A stretch of 12,535 bases of DNA from Pseudomonadota bacterium (GTDB lineage Bacteria; Desulfobacterota; JAPLJL01): the NCBI GenBank assembly GCA_026388615.1, contig JAPLJL010000278.1, positions 1 through 12,535 on the forward strand, written 5' to 3'. The position numbers were made by a program, and so were the translations under genes. Under the pieces are notes generated by a model, which saw only the letters and a list, made by a program, of their open reading frames with translations, made no database searches and was not told the origin of the DNA. Positions within the stretch are counted from its first letter, which is position 1; every line of letters starts with the position of its first letter. Positions 4,956 to 12,529 of the stretch are shown piece after piece.

Positions 4956-7268
4956 CTAACCAGCGAAAAGAACTGAACCTTTTCCTTCCCACATCTCTTT
5001 CAGCAATTCCCGGGTCAGCAAATGCCCGGCCCGGGTCAGGTTGGGATCGGTTTTAGCCAGGGCGAAAGCTTCTTTCCTGGCCGAGAGCAGGATTTTGAAA
5101 TCCCGGGGAAAATCCGCGAACTGCAGAACCGGGAAACCTGACTGCCTGGTCCCCATGATATCCCCCGGTCCCCGGATGTTTAAATCTTCTTCCGCGATTT
5201 TGAAACCGTCGTTGGTGCTTTCCATCACCTTGAGCCTCCGCTCCGCCCGGGTTTCCGGCGGTTCCGCTTCCGGTTCCCCGGGAAGAAGGGGGAAAACCCC
5301 CGGTTCTTTTTCCCCCGGTTCCGGCCGCGAAGGGCCGGCCCCGGACACCAGGATACAGGTGGAAGGCGCGGCCCCCCTCCCCACCCTTCCGCGCAGCTGG
5401 TGAAGCTGGGAAAGCCCGAAACGCTCGGCATGCTCCACAATCATCAGGGTGGCTTCCGGAATATCAATCCCCACCTCGATTACGGTGGTGGCCACCAGCA
5501 TCGAAATCCGGCCTTCCCGGAATTCCCGCATGATCTGATCCCGTTCCTCCCGCTTCATTCTCCCGTGTACTAAGCCTATGACATACCCGGGAAATCTTGA
5601 TTTCAAATCCTCCGACATCCTGGTCGCGTCGCGCAAATCCAGTTTCTCCGATTCCTCGATCAGGGGGTAAACCACGAAAACCTGGTTGCCCTTTTTTAAT
5701 TCCTCTACCATGGTCCGGAATACGTTCGGCCGCTCCCGTTCGTCATAAACCCGGGTTTGAATCGGTTTTCGTCCGGGGGGAAGTTCGTCGATCACCGAAA
5801 CGTCCAGGTCCCCGTATAAAGTCAGGGCCAGGGTCCGGGGAATGGGAGTGGCGGTCATGACCAGAAGATGGGGAGCGCACTGGGGAAGGCTTTCGCGGGC
5901 TTTTTCCCGAAGGCGGGCCCTCTGCCCCACCCCGAAACGATGCTGTTCGTCAATGATGACCAGTCCCAGCCGGGGAAAAGTCAGCGACTCCTGGATCAGG
6001 GCCTGCGTCCCTACCAAGACACTCATTTCCCCGGCCGCGGTTTTTCGATAGGTCTCTTCCCGAACCTTCCGGCTCAAGCTGCCGGTCAATAATCCCACCT
6101 GGATCGGAAGCCGGGCAAAATATCCGGACAGGTTCCGGTAATGCTGCTCGGCCAGGATCTCCGTGGGCGCCATCAGGGCCACCTGGTATTTTTCCTCCAC
6201 CGCCCGCAGGGAGGCCAGGGCGGCCACCACGGTTTTTCCGCTCCCCACGTCACCCTGGAGCAGGCGGTTCATCGGCCGCCCGGCCTGTAAATCCTCCTCG
6301 ATTTCCCGGGTTACCCTCTCCTGCGCCTGGGTGAGCGTAAAAGGCAGGGAACCGATGAATTGATCCCGGTAAAGACCGGTACCCATTATTTTGGTCCCGG
6401 GTTCCCGGCTCGCTTTTTCCCTCCGCAAGGCCAGGCCCAGTTCCAGCAGAAACAATTCCTCGAAGATCAGGCGCAGGTGATAGGGAGAACGCCGGTTCTC
6501 CAGGGATTCCAGATCAACATCCGGTTCGGGAAAATGCAGGGCGCGCACCGCCGCTACGATCCCCATCAACCCCTGGCCTTCCAGGGTTTCCGCGGGCACG
6601 CCGCTGATCAGGAACTCGCTGAAATTCCGGACGATTTCCCAGAAGATGGACCGCAGGGTCCGGGGATATATCCCCTCGACCTCATGGTAGATGGGAACAA
6701 TCCTCCCGAAGTTCAGGTTATCCATATCAGGCTCGGCTGCGCCCGGTTCCGGGGGAGCAATCCGGGAAAAATCCAGCTTCCTCCCCGAGCGAACCTCCGG
6801 CAGGGAGACAATCTCGGTCTCGGGATGAACCAGCTCCACCTGTCCCCGAAATAACCCCACCGTCCCGTATAAAATAACCTGCGCCCCCGGCGGGAAACTC
6901 CGGCGGAGATATTCGCCCCGGTAGTGAAACCACTTGGCCCGGAAAATCCCCCCCGACCGGTCCCGGAGAAGCACTTCAAAAATCCGCCGGGGCCTTTTTC
7001 CCCGGGAGAACCGGGAAAAGAGCGGAATCTCCCCCACCTTCAGGACCTGCCCCATCACGGTTTCCTTCCGGCCGGGCTCCAATTCGCGCACCAGCTTGAG
7101 GCGGGACCGGTCCTCGTAACGGTAGGGAAGAAAAAACAGCGCGTCTTTGACGGTTTTTATCCCCTTCTTTTCCAGGGCCTCGGCCCGCTTGGGGCCTACC
7201 CCCTTAATGAATTGGACGGGGGTGGAGAGCTTCTCTTGAGTCTTTTTGAAGTGGATCGTTTCGATCAC
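4956..7268 (-). CDS. recG: ATP-dependent DNA helicase RecG
   Basis: A superfamily 2 helicase that remodels stalled replication forks and branch-migrates Holliday junctions. With the GTG start at 7268 it has 770 residues. A helix-hairpin-helix/wedge region comes first (IKGVGPKRAEAL, LPYRYEDRS). Helicase motifs follow: Walker A GDVGSGKT at 339-346, APTEILAEQH near 367, DEQH at 440-443, TATPIPR at 472-478, VATTVIEVGIDIP near 592, and QLRGRVGRG at 624-632. The RecG C-terminal signature DGFKIAEEDLNIRGPGDIMGTRQ is present near 687-709. The frame is open to 7511, but codons upstream of 7268 are encoded by a dispersed palindromic repeat and the end of the neighbouring gene, so I exclude them. No ATG is placed well. 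The GTG has only a weak GGCAGG ahead, so the exact start is less certain than the gene. A Pro/Glu-rich insert of about 30 residues (643-673) makes it longer than the E. coli protein (693). Confidence 0.95.
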   Translation of the reverse strand: MIETIHFKKTQEKLSTPVQFIKGVGPKRAEALEKKGIKTVKDALFFLPYRYEDRSRLKLVRELEPGRKETVMGQVLKVGEIPLFSRFSRGKRPRRIFEVLLRDRSGGIFRAKWFHYRGEYLRRSFPPGAQVILYGTVGLFRGQVELVHPETEIVSLPEVRSGRKLDFSRIAPPEPGAAEPDMDNLNFGRIVPIYHEVEGIYPRTLRSIFWEIVRNFSEFLISGVPAETLEGQGLMGIVAAVRALHFPEPDVDLESLENRRSPYHLRLIFEELFLLELGLALRREKASREPGTKIMGTGLYRDQFIGSLPFTLTQAQERVTREIEEDLQAGRPMNRLLQGDVGSGKTVVAALASLRAVEEKYQVALMAPTEILAEQHYRNLSGYFARLPIQVGLLTGSLSRKVREETYRKTAAGEMSVLVGTQALIQESLTFPRLGLVIIDEQHRFGVGQRARLREKARESLPQCAPHLLVMTATPIPRTLALTLYGDLDVSVIDELPPGRKPIQTRVYDERERPNVFRTMVEELKKGNQVFVVYPLIEESEKLDLRDATRMSEDLKSRFPGYVIGLVHGRMKREERDQIMREFREGRISMLVATTVIEVGIDIPEATLMIVEHAERFGLSQLHQLRGRVGRGAAPSTCILVSGAGPSRPEPGEKEPGVFPLLPGEPEAEPPETRAERRLKVMESTNDGFKIAEEDLNIRGPGDIMGTRQSGFPVLQFADFPRDFKILLSARKEAFALAKTDPNLTRAGHLLTRELLKEMWEGKGSVLFAG

Positions 7269-7296
7269 GAATACGCCTGCCCGCAAAAAATGTGGA

Positions 7297-7393
7297 GTCA
7301 TTCCCACAAAGGTGGGAATCCATTCTAAAAAACTGGATTCCGGGTCAAGCCCGGCCTGCCCGAGCCTCCGACTCGTGTCGGCCAGGGAATGAC
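7297..7393. repeat. Dispersed palindromic element (GTCATTCCC type, dRS3-like)
   Basis: A 97-bp element with perfect 9-bp inverted ends, GTCATTCCC (7297-7305) and GGGAATGAC (7385-7393). Inside are an 8-bp hairpin ATTCCCAC/GTGGGAAT (7300-7307, 7312-7319), the motif ACTGGATTCCGGGTCAAG, and a hairpin CCGGG/CCCGG (7340-7344, 7350-7354). The ATTCCC-N8-GGGAAT core matches the layout of Neisseria dRS3 repeats, and similar GTCATTCCC palindromes are common in many proteobacterial genomes. It fills most of the spacer between the phosphoesterase stop and the recG start. Confidence 0.8.
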
Positions 7394-7426
7394 AAGAAAA
7401 AGCAAAGGTACTTTTTACGAATTGCT

Positions 7427-8527
7427 CTAGGCCAGATCCTTGGTGATCCGCCAGTGTCCCTGCCAGGCCTTCAGTTGCGCCCGGGGACGGGCTTTTTCGT
7501 CTTCCTCCCACTTGACGGAGGAAGGCTCCGGATAATCGATCAGGATGTAGGAAAGAACCACGTTCCGGCCCAGGTTTTCCACGTCCAGGCTGATATTGTC
7601 GATCCAGGTGCCGGTGTTCAGGTATTCCTTGTTCTTCCAGAACTGGACGTGCCGGTACTGGTGGGTGTGTCCGAAGATCACGGTGTGATACCTGCTCCGC
7701 CGCAAAATTTCCCGGGCGGCTCCGTCTAGGTCCGGTTGGACGGTGATCTGTTTCAGGACATTCCAGGTCATCCGGATCCGTGATTCTCTCCAGAACTGGT
7801 GAATGAAATTGAGGGTAACGAAATAGTAGGCGATTTTCATCATGGTTCCCGCGGTGAACCCAATATCGTTAATCAAACCCCAGGTGATGTAAGTCCCGAA
7901 GGGGCGAATCTTGTCGACGTAGGGCCGCTTCAGTTTGATCGGGTTTAAAACCTTGAGGACAAACAGCGCTCCCCAGGGAAGATTCAGGATCGGCTCGGGC
8001 AGGCTCTTGGTTAGGAACATCCTCCGGGGATTGTACCAGTTCGAGGGATGATGCTGGTGCCCGTGTTCCAGGAGAAACCCGTCGAAGGAACAGACAAAAT
8101 CAACATATTGCACCTTGGTCGCCAGACGCTGGTCGAGCGCCCGCTTGACCCGGGGGTAATAAAAACCGCAATCGTGATTCCCGATTACATAACGGATCGA
8201 ATGATGCTCCCGGTTGACGAATTCCCGGAGGGCATCGAAAGACCGGGGATGACCGCGGAACACCGCCTCCAGGCGATTGAGCGCTACCTCCTCCGAAATA
8301 AACACCGGGGTATCTTCCCCTGTTCCTTCCAGGAGGTTGGCAAAATCCCCGTTGATGATCAGTTCCACCTCGCCCCCCCGGAATTCCTTCGCGGAGTAAT
8401 ATTCCAGCAGTTCGGCGAACTGGTCATCATGATTGAAGTCTTCCAACGGGTTCCGGGAACCGTCCTCGCGCCAGTAACCCCGGCCCAGATGCATATCGCT
8501 GACTACCAGTTTTATTTTCCGAGGCAT
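7427..8527 (-). CDS. Calcineurin-like metallophosphoesterase, LpxH-like
   Basis: A 366-residue binuclear metallophosphoesterase. Metal-ligand motifs occur in family order: Asp11 and His13 in SDMHLG, Asp61 in INGDF, Asn117 and His118 in GNHD, His155 in LEHGHQHHP, and His287/His289 in GHTH. The opening SDMHLG and the histidine-rich HGHQHHP segment resemble UDP-2,3-diacylglucosamine diphosphatases (LpxH), which act in lipid A synthesis. However, it is much longer than LpxH (about 240 residues), mainly through about 50 extra residues between His155 and GHTH and a C-terminal extension. The insert is rich in aromatic and basic residues (about 165-260), which could suggest membrane association. The substrate is therefore not assigned. 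The start is the only sensible ATG, but no clear ribosome binding site precedes it. No lipid A genes are nearby. Confidence 0.85.
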   Translation of the reverse strand: MPRKIKLVVSDMHLGRGYWREDGSRNPLEDFNHDDQFAELLEYYSAKEFRGGEVELIINGDFANLLEGTGEDTPVFISEEVALNRLEAVFRGHPRSFDALREFVNREHHSIRYVIGNHDCGFYYPRVKRALDQRLATKVQYVDFVCSFDGFLLEHGHQHHPSNWYNPRRMFLTKSLPEPILNLPWGALFVLKVLNPIKLKRPYVDKIRPFGTYITWGLINDIGFTAGTMMKIAYYFVTLNFIHQFWRESRIRMTWNVLKQITVQPDLDGAAREILRRSRYHTVIFGHTHQYRHVQFWKNKEYLNTGTWIDNISLDVENLGRNVVLSYILIDYPEPSSVKWEEDEKARPRAQLKAWQGHWRITKDLA

Positions 8528-8541
8528 ATAGCTAAATTATC

Positions 8542-8608
8542 AATTACCAATTACCAATAACCAAATCCCAATAACCAAACAAGAACCAAATTCCAATCAC
8601 CAATGATG
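8542..8608. repeat. Degenerate 7-bp tandem array (AATTACC-type)
   Basis: Heptads on the plus strand run AATTACC, AATTACC, AATAACC, AAATCCC, AATAACC, AAACAAG (8542-8583). An 11-nt AACCAAATTCC breaks the phase, then AATCACC and AATGATG follow. The array occupies most of the 99-bp gap between the FAD oxidoreductase stop and the phosphoesterase start. Units are decayed and contiguous, without spacers. Confidence 0.75.
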
Positions 8609-8626
8609 AAGATTAACAATTATTTC

Positions 8627-9880
8627 CTAAATTTTTTTGCCGGTGATCGTCGGATAACATTGCGAAACCGAGTTATGCCCGATATCCCCCCCGGCGCCTT
8701 CCCCCCCGACGGAATCACCCACCAGGAAAAGCCCTTCCACGCCCGGCACGAGCGGCTCCGGCCGGTCCTCCCGGGTCTGATCCACGCTCACCTCCGCCCC
8801 ATCCACCATCGGGAGATAAAGAGAACGGCTCCACTTGATCCGTTCAGGAAGCGCGGGGAAAAGCGCGAAGACCGCCGCCTCCAGCCTGGCCTTTAAACCG
8901 CGGGAGGCTTCGTTATCCTCCACCTGGAATTTTTCCAGGGGATAAAACCAGGTCAGGAGCTGGTGATCCGGAAGGGCAAGCCGGGGCTCAAAATTCGAAG
9001 GGAAAAAACCATAGGAAAGAGGTTCCCAGAGACACCAGAGATTCCTCCCGGGGCTGATCACTCCCGAAATTCCATAATCCAGAACTATCCCGGAGGTCGG
9101 GCGGAAGCCCCGGCATTTGGCCACGAACCCGGGCGGGCATAACTTATCATCCAGGATTTTGAATAGCTCCTGGCAGGGAATCGAGGAGACCACCCTTTCC
9201 GCGTTAATATCCCCTTCCCGGGTTCTGATCCCGACGGCCCGGCCGTTTTGAACCATGATTGATTCCACGGGGGTCGAGGTTCGGACCTGGCCTTTTTTAC
9301 CGATCCAATCCTGGAATAGACCGAAGATCGGCTTCCAGCCCCCCGCCGGGTAGGCCGCTCCCACTTCGCTTTCCCCGACTTTCTTGAGATTCAGCAGAAG
9401 CTCCCCTACGGAAGACCTTTCCACGAAAGGATTAACATTCAGGGTCGCGCTGGTGGCGGTGAATAGCCTCCGGAGACGGCGTCCCATTCCTTTTTCATCC
9501 ATCCAGGCCTGGACGCTGACCCGCTTGAGCTCGTCCAGGGTCCGATCGCCGGCGAACATGTTCATGGACTGGGAAGCCCCCCGGGCGGGAATCTCAAGCT
9601 GACCGCCATCGGCCACCAGAAAAGTGGATTCAACGTTGTGAAATTCCAGGGTCTGCCCCAGGGCCGAGCAGATACCGGAAAGCACGCTTTCCTTGCCGAA
9701 GCGGACCAGGTGCATCCCGTAATCAACCTGGAAACCTCCCCGCTCCTGGACCCAGGCCCGGCCCCCGATTTCCCGGGATTTCTCCAGGACCAGGACCCGG
9801 GCTCCATCCTTCGAGAGAAGCGCCCCCAGGGCAAGGCCGTTTATCCCCGCTCCGATGATGATGAAATCGTAATTTTCCAT
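8627..9880 (-). CDS. FAD-dependent oxidoreductase, phytoene desaturase (CrtI)-type
   Basis: A 417-residue flavoprotein. The N-terminal Rossmann motif for FAD is IIIGAGINGLALGALL (GAGING at 10-15), with the ribose-binding Glu33 and GGRA at 39-42. The C-terminal FAD signature GLFLVGDSVGGEGAGGDIGHNS is at about 383-404, as in phytoene desaturase/amine-oxidase-like proteins. It is shorter than typical CrtI desaturases (about 490-500 residues) and has no carotenoid genes beside it. A carotenoid substrate is therefore not supported; related proteins act on diverse isoprenoid, lipid or amine substrates. The ATG at 9880 has GGA nine bases upstream; another ATG further upstream stops at once. The 99-bp gap to the phosphoesterase holds a tandem array, so co-transcription with it is possible but unproven. 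Confidence 0.82.
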   Translation of the reverse strand: MENYDFIIIGAGINGLALGALLSKDGARVLVLEKSREIGGRAWVQERGGFQVDYGMHLVRFGKESVLSGICSALGQTLEFHNVESTFLVADGGQLEIPARGASQSMNMFAGDRTLDELKRVSVQAWMDEKGMGRRLRRLFTATSATLNVNPFVERSSVGELLLNLKKVGESEVGAAYPAGGWKPIFGLFQDWIGKKGQVRTSTPVESIMVQNGRAVGIRTREGDINAERVVSSIPCQELFKILDDKLCPPGFVAKCRGFRPTSGIVLDYGISGVISPGRNLWCLWEPLSYGFFPSNFEPRLALPDHQLLTWFYPLEKFQVEDNEASRGLKARLEAAVFALFPALPERIKWSRSLYLPMVDGAEVSVDQTREDRPEPLVPGVEGLFLVGDSVGGEGAGGDIGHNSVSQCYPTITGKKI

Positions 9881-9923
9881 TGCTATTCCATTTTAACCTG
9901 AAAAATGCGATTGAATCAGTTCC

Positions 9924-9951
9924 TCCGCCTTTTGTGGGCGGATTCTTTTTT
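9924..9951 (+). terminator. Hairpin plus T-run, terminator-like in the plus direction
   Basis: TCCGCC (9924-9929) pairs with GGCGGA (9937-9942) across a 7-nt loop, followed on the plus strand by TTCTTTTTT. No plus-strand gene is present, so if it works it would stop antisense transcripts, or it may be part of the neighbouring repeat. On the minus strand no T-run follows. Confidence 0.3.
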
Positions 9952-9956
9952 AGTCT

Positions 9957-10063
9957 GCCGATTCATTTATCCCGACAAAGGAGGGACGTGTCCCGTCACT
10001 GGGCGGGATCGGCGGTTTTCAAAAGCGCCCGATCCCTCATCCTTCGGGATAAATAAATCGGGC
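9957..10063. repeat. MITE-like 107-bp element with long imperfect inverted ends
   Basis: The left end GCCGATTCATTTATCCCGA (9957-9975) and the right end TCGGGATAAATAAATCGGGC (10044-10063) are inverted copies differing by one base and one gap; the inner 11 bp are perfect. Nested inside are GGGAC/GTCCC (9983-9994) and an 8-bp hairpin GGGATCGG/CCGATCCC (10005-10012, 10029-10036). It fills the middle of the 224-bp spacer between the FAD oxidoreductase start and the UPF0126 stop. No open reading frame of note lies within. Confidence 0.6.
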
Positions 10064-10104
10064 AACTACGAACCATTAGGAAATAATAACTGCATTTTTC
10101 GGGT

Positions 10105-10722
10105 TTACAGCTTCGGGGTAGGCAAGCTCCAATTCCGGAAAATTGCCAGGAGCCTGATCACGAAAACGGTGAGGGCGGAAGCGATAAAGATCAGCGGGTT
10201 CGACGCCCCGAGAATATAGAAAAAGTAGTAGACCACTCCGCCGGCGACGCAGGCGGTAGCGTAAATCTCCTGGCGGAAGATCAGAGGCACCTCGTTGCTT
10301 AAAACATCACGGATCACGCCCCCGGCCACCGCGGTGACCACCCCGAGAAGAATAGCCCCCAGGAAGTTAACTTCGAGCGCCAGGGCCTTGGCCGTGCCGA
10401 TAATCAGGAAGGTGGCCAAACCTGCCGCGTCCAGGATCGCGATGATCCGGTCGATTTTGAAAATTTTCCGGGAATAGAAAAAAACCAGAACGGTGGCGCC
10501 CAGGGAAAGCAGGAGGTAAACCGGGTTTTTCAGAAAGGCCACCGGGGTGGACCCGATCATCATGTCCCGAAGGATCCCGCCCCCGCAGGCGGTGGAAACG
10601 GCCAGGACGAAGATCCCCACGGGATCCATCCGGTGCCTGGCCCCCGCCAGTGCCCCGGAAATCGCGAACACCAGGGTCCCGAGATAATCAAAAAAAGTGA
10701 AAATTATTAAGGTCTCATTCAT
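10105..10722 (-). CDS. UPF0126 (YicG/YadS, TRIC-like) integral membrane protein
   Basis: A 205-residue, very hydrophobic protein with about six to seven membrane helices and an internal duplication. Each half carries the glycine-rich family motif (GGGILRD at 47-53, GGVIRD at 134-139) and an aspartate-containing helix (FDYLGTLVFAISG, ILDAAGLATFLIIG). Length and pattern match E. coli YicG, which is also 205 residues. The family is called UPF0126 or glycine transporter in databases, and is related to trimeric intracellular cation (TRIC) channels; which solute this copy moves cannot be told. The ATG at 10722 is preferred because it gives the family length. It overlaps the adenine deaminase stop by 8 nt, implying translational coupling. 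An alternative ATG at 10752 would add ten residues and overlap by 38 nt. Neither has a strong ribosome binding site. Confidence 0.88.
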   Translation of the reverse strand: MNETLIIFTFFDYLGTLVFAISGALAGARHRMDPVGIFVLAVSTACGGGILRDMMIGSTPVAFLKNPVYLLLSLGATVLVFFYSRKIFKIDRIIAILDAAGLATFLIIGTAKALALEVNFLGAILLGVVTAVAGGVIRDVLSNEVPLIFRQEIYATACVAGGVVYYFFYILGASNPLIFIASALTVFVIRLLAIFRNWSLPTPKL

Positions 10723-12442
10723 AAAGAGAAACAATCTGGAATTTGCCGACATCCACGAGTCCCTGATCGGTAAGCTTGAGCTCGGGGATGACCGGAAGCG
10801 CGAGAAAAGACAGGGTGCTGAACGGCCGGGGAAGCTTCGAGCCCAGTTCCCGGGCCGCCCGGTTGAGTTTTTTCATCCCCCGGATAATTTCCTCCGCCCG
10901 GGCTTCGCTGAGTAGTCCGGCGACCGGCAAAGGCAGGGAAGCCCGGATTTTTCCTCCCGCCACCACCACGTAACCGCCTCCCTGCTTTTTCATCGCCGTG
11001 GCCGCCAGGGCCAGGTCCCGATCGTCCACTCCTACTATGATCAGATTATGGGAATCATGAGCCACGGTGGAAGCCAGGGCTCCCCGCTTGATCCCGATGC
11101 CCTGGACCAAGCCCAGTCCGATCCCGCCGCCTTTTCCATGACGTTCAATCACCGCCAGTTTCAGGATGTCCCGGGCGGGGTCGGAAACAATCTCCCCTTC
11201 GCTCACCCGGGGGGCAGCCGCCAGTGAACGGGTAACAATCTGATTCGGAATTACCCCGATCACCCTCACCTTCTTTCCCCGGTCGGGAATCTGAAAGGTT
11301 TTCCCGGTTATTTTCCCGATCCGCACCGTCCCCCGGACGCGCGGGTCCCGGTAGGCGGGAAGCGGAACCCGGACTTTTCCGCGTTCCGCGGCCAGAGATC
11401 CATCTTTATAAACCAGTTCCGGAATAAATTTTTTCAGGTCCTTCGTTATCACCAGGTCGGCCCGATAACCGGGAGCAATCGCGCCCCGATCGCCCAGGCC
11501 GAAGTAATTCGCCGGGTTAATCGTAACCATTCTCACCGCCGTGACCGGGTCCAGCCCCCGCTTGACCGCTCGGGCCAGGACCGCGTTCACCTCACCCTCC
11601 TCCCGCATATCCTCGGCATCCCGGTCATCGGAAACCAGCATGAACCGGTGCGCGTTCCCGGAATCCACCAGGCCCAGCAGGCCCTTGAGATTCTTGGCCG
11701 CCGACCCTTCCCGGATCATGATCATCATCCCCGCCCTGAGTTTCTCCCGGGCCTCTTCAATTTTGGTGCACTCATGATCGGACTTGATCCCGGCCGCCGT
11801 ATAAGCCGCCAACCCTTTCCCGGTCAAGCCGGGAGAATGACCGTCGACCACCAGGCCGGCAGTTTTTGCGGCTTTAATCTTGGCCAGAACCAGGGGGTCG
11901 CCGTAGATTACACCGGGGAAATTCATCATTTCCGCCAGGCCCACAATCCTTTCCCGCGAAAGCAAAGCGGCGATTTCCCGCGGGCCTAAATTCGCCCCGC
12001 TGGTTTCCATCGCGGTGGCGGGCACGCAGCTGGGAACGGTAAAAAATATATCCACCGGGAGCCCGCGGCTGGCCCTGATCATGTAATCGATACCCCGGAT
12101 TCCCAGCACGTTGGCAATCTCGTGCGGATCGGCGACCACAGCGGTGGTTCCGGAACGAACGGCCAGGCGGGCGAACTCGGAAAGGCCGAGCAGCGAGCTT
12201 TCGATATGAATGTGGCCATCGATAAAGCCGGGCAGGACAAATTTTCCCTTAAGTTTTATTACCTTTTTGGCCTTTTGCTCGTATTGGCCGACCCCGGCGA
12301 TCCGGCCCTGAAAAATCAGGACATCGGCCGGAATGATTTTCCCGGAAAAAACCTCCACGATCCTGCCTCCCTGCAAAAGGATGTCCCCGGGAGCATCACC
12401 TCTGGCCACCGCAATCAGATCCGACAATCTTTTATCTTTCAT
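10715..12442 (-). CDS. ade: Adenine deaminase
   Basis: A 575-residue cytoplasmic amidohydrolase that deaminates adenine to hypoxanthine for purine salvage or use as nitrogen source. The N-terminal beta-sandwich (ILLQGGRIVEVFSG) leads into the metal-binding core: His77 and His79 in GFIDGHIHIESS, DPHEIANVLG at 105-114, DGHSPGL at 200-206, SDHE at 221-224 and SDDRD at 271-275. The C-terminal adenine deaminase domain is recognised by ALASTVAHDSHNLIIVGVDD (455-474), PLPVAGLLSE and the final PELKLTDQGLVDV segment. Length is normal for bacterial Ade, and no key residue seems missing. The ATG at 12442 has AAGGA upstream at moderate distance. The UPF0126 gene overlaps its stop codon, so the two form an operon; that protein could move a purine-related solute or ion, but this is speculation. 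Confidence 0.94.
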   Translation of the reverse strand: MKDKRLSDLIAVARGDAPGDILLQGGRIVEVFSGKIIPADVLIFQGRIAGVGQYEQKAKKVIKLKGKFVLPGFIDGHIHIESSLLGLSEFARLAVRSGTTAVVADPHEIANVLGIRGIDYMIRASRGLPVDIFFTVPSCVPATAMETSGANLGPREIAALLSRERIVGLAEMMNFPGVIYGDPLVLAKIKAAKTAGLVVDGHSPGLTGKGLAAYTAAGIKSDHECTKIEEAREKLRAGMMIMIREGSAAKNLKGLLGLVDSGNAHRFMLVSDDRDAEDMREEGEVNAVLARAVKRGLDPVTAVRMVTINPANYFGLGDRGAIAPGYRADLVITKDLKKFIPELVYKDGSLAAERGKVRVPLPAYRDPRVRGTVRIGKITGKTFQIPDRGKKVRVIGVIPNQIVTRSLAAAPRVSEGEIVSDPARDILKLAVIERHGKGGGIGLGLVQGIGIKRGALASTVAHDSHNLIIVGVDDRDLALAATAMKKQGGGYVVVAGGKIRASLPLPVAGLLSEARAEEIIRGMKKLNRAARELGSKLPRPFSTLSFLALPVIPELKLTDQGLVDVGKFQIVSLYE

Positions 12443-12468
12443 CGTTTATATATTCCTTTTCTTCAGCC

Positions 12469-12486
12469 GCAAGGCTAAAGCCTTGC
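12469..12486. repeat. Short perfect palindrome GCAAGGCT-AA-AGCCTTGC
   Basis: An 8-bp perfect inverted repeat around AA, 27 nt upstream of the adenine deaminase start and flanked by GCCCTAC on the right, similar to the CCCCTAC end of the element at 4838-4895. It lies in the untranslated leader of ade if transcription starts upstream. It may be a dispersed palindrome or a regulatory hairpin; no T-run follows it directly. Confidence 0.5.
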
Positions 12487-12493
12487 CCTACCT

Positions 12494-12529
12494 TCTGGTT
12501 TATCTGGTTTCTTTAGTTTCTTTAGTTCG
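12494..12529. repeat. Degenerate 9-bp tandem array (TCTGGTTTA-type)
   Basis: Four consecutive nonamers on the plus strand: TCTGGTTTA, TCTGGTTTC, TTTAGTTTC, TTTAGTTCG. The array may continue beyond the window edge. It lies upstream of the ade start. No promoter can be defended in this short piece. Confidence 0.55.

Noticed and set aside
5041..7328. Several plus-strand open frames opposite recG
   Set aside because: They are antisense to conserved helicase motifs and encode Pro/Arg/Gly-rich sequences without domains.
8542..8608. Possible CRISPR array
   Set aside because: The units are 7 bp, contiguous and degenerate, with no unique spacers of constant length and no cas genes nearby.
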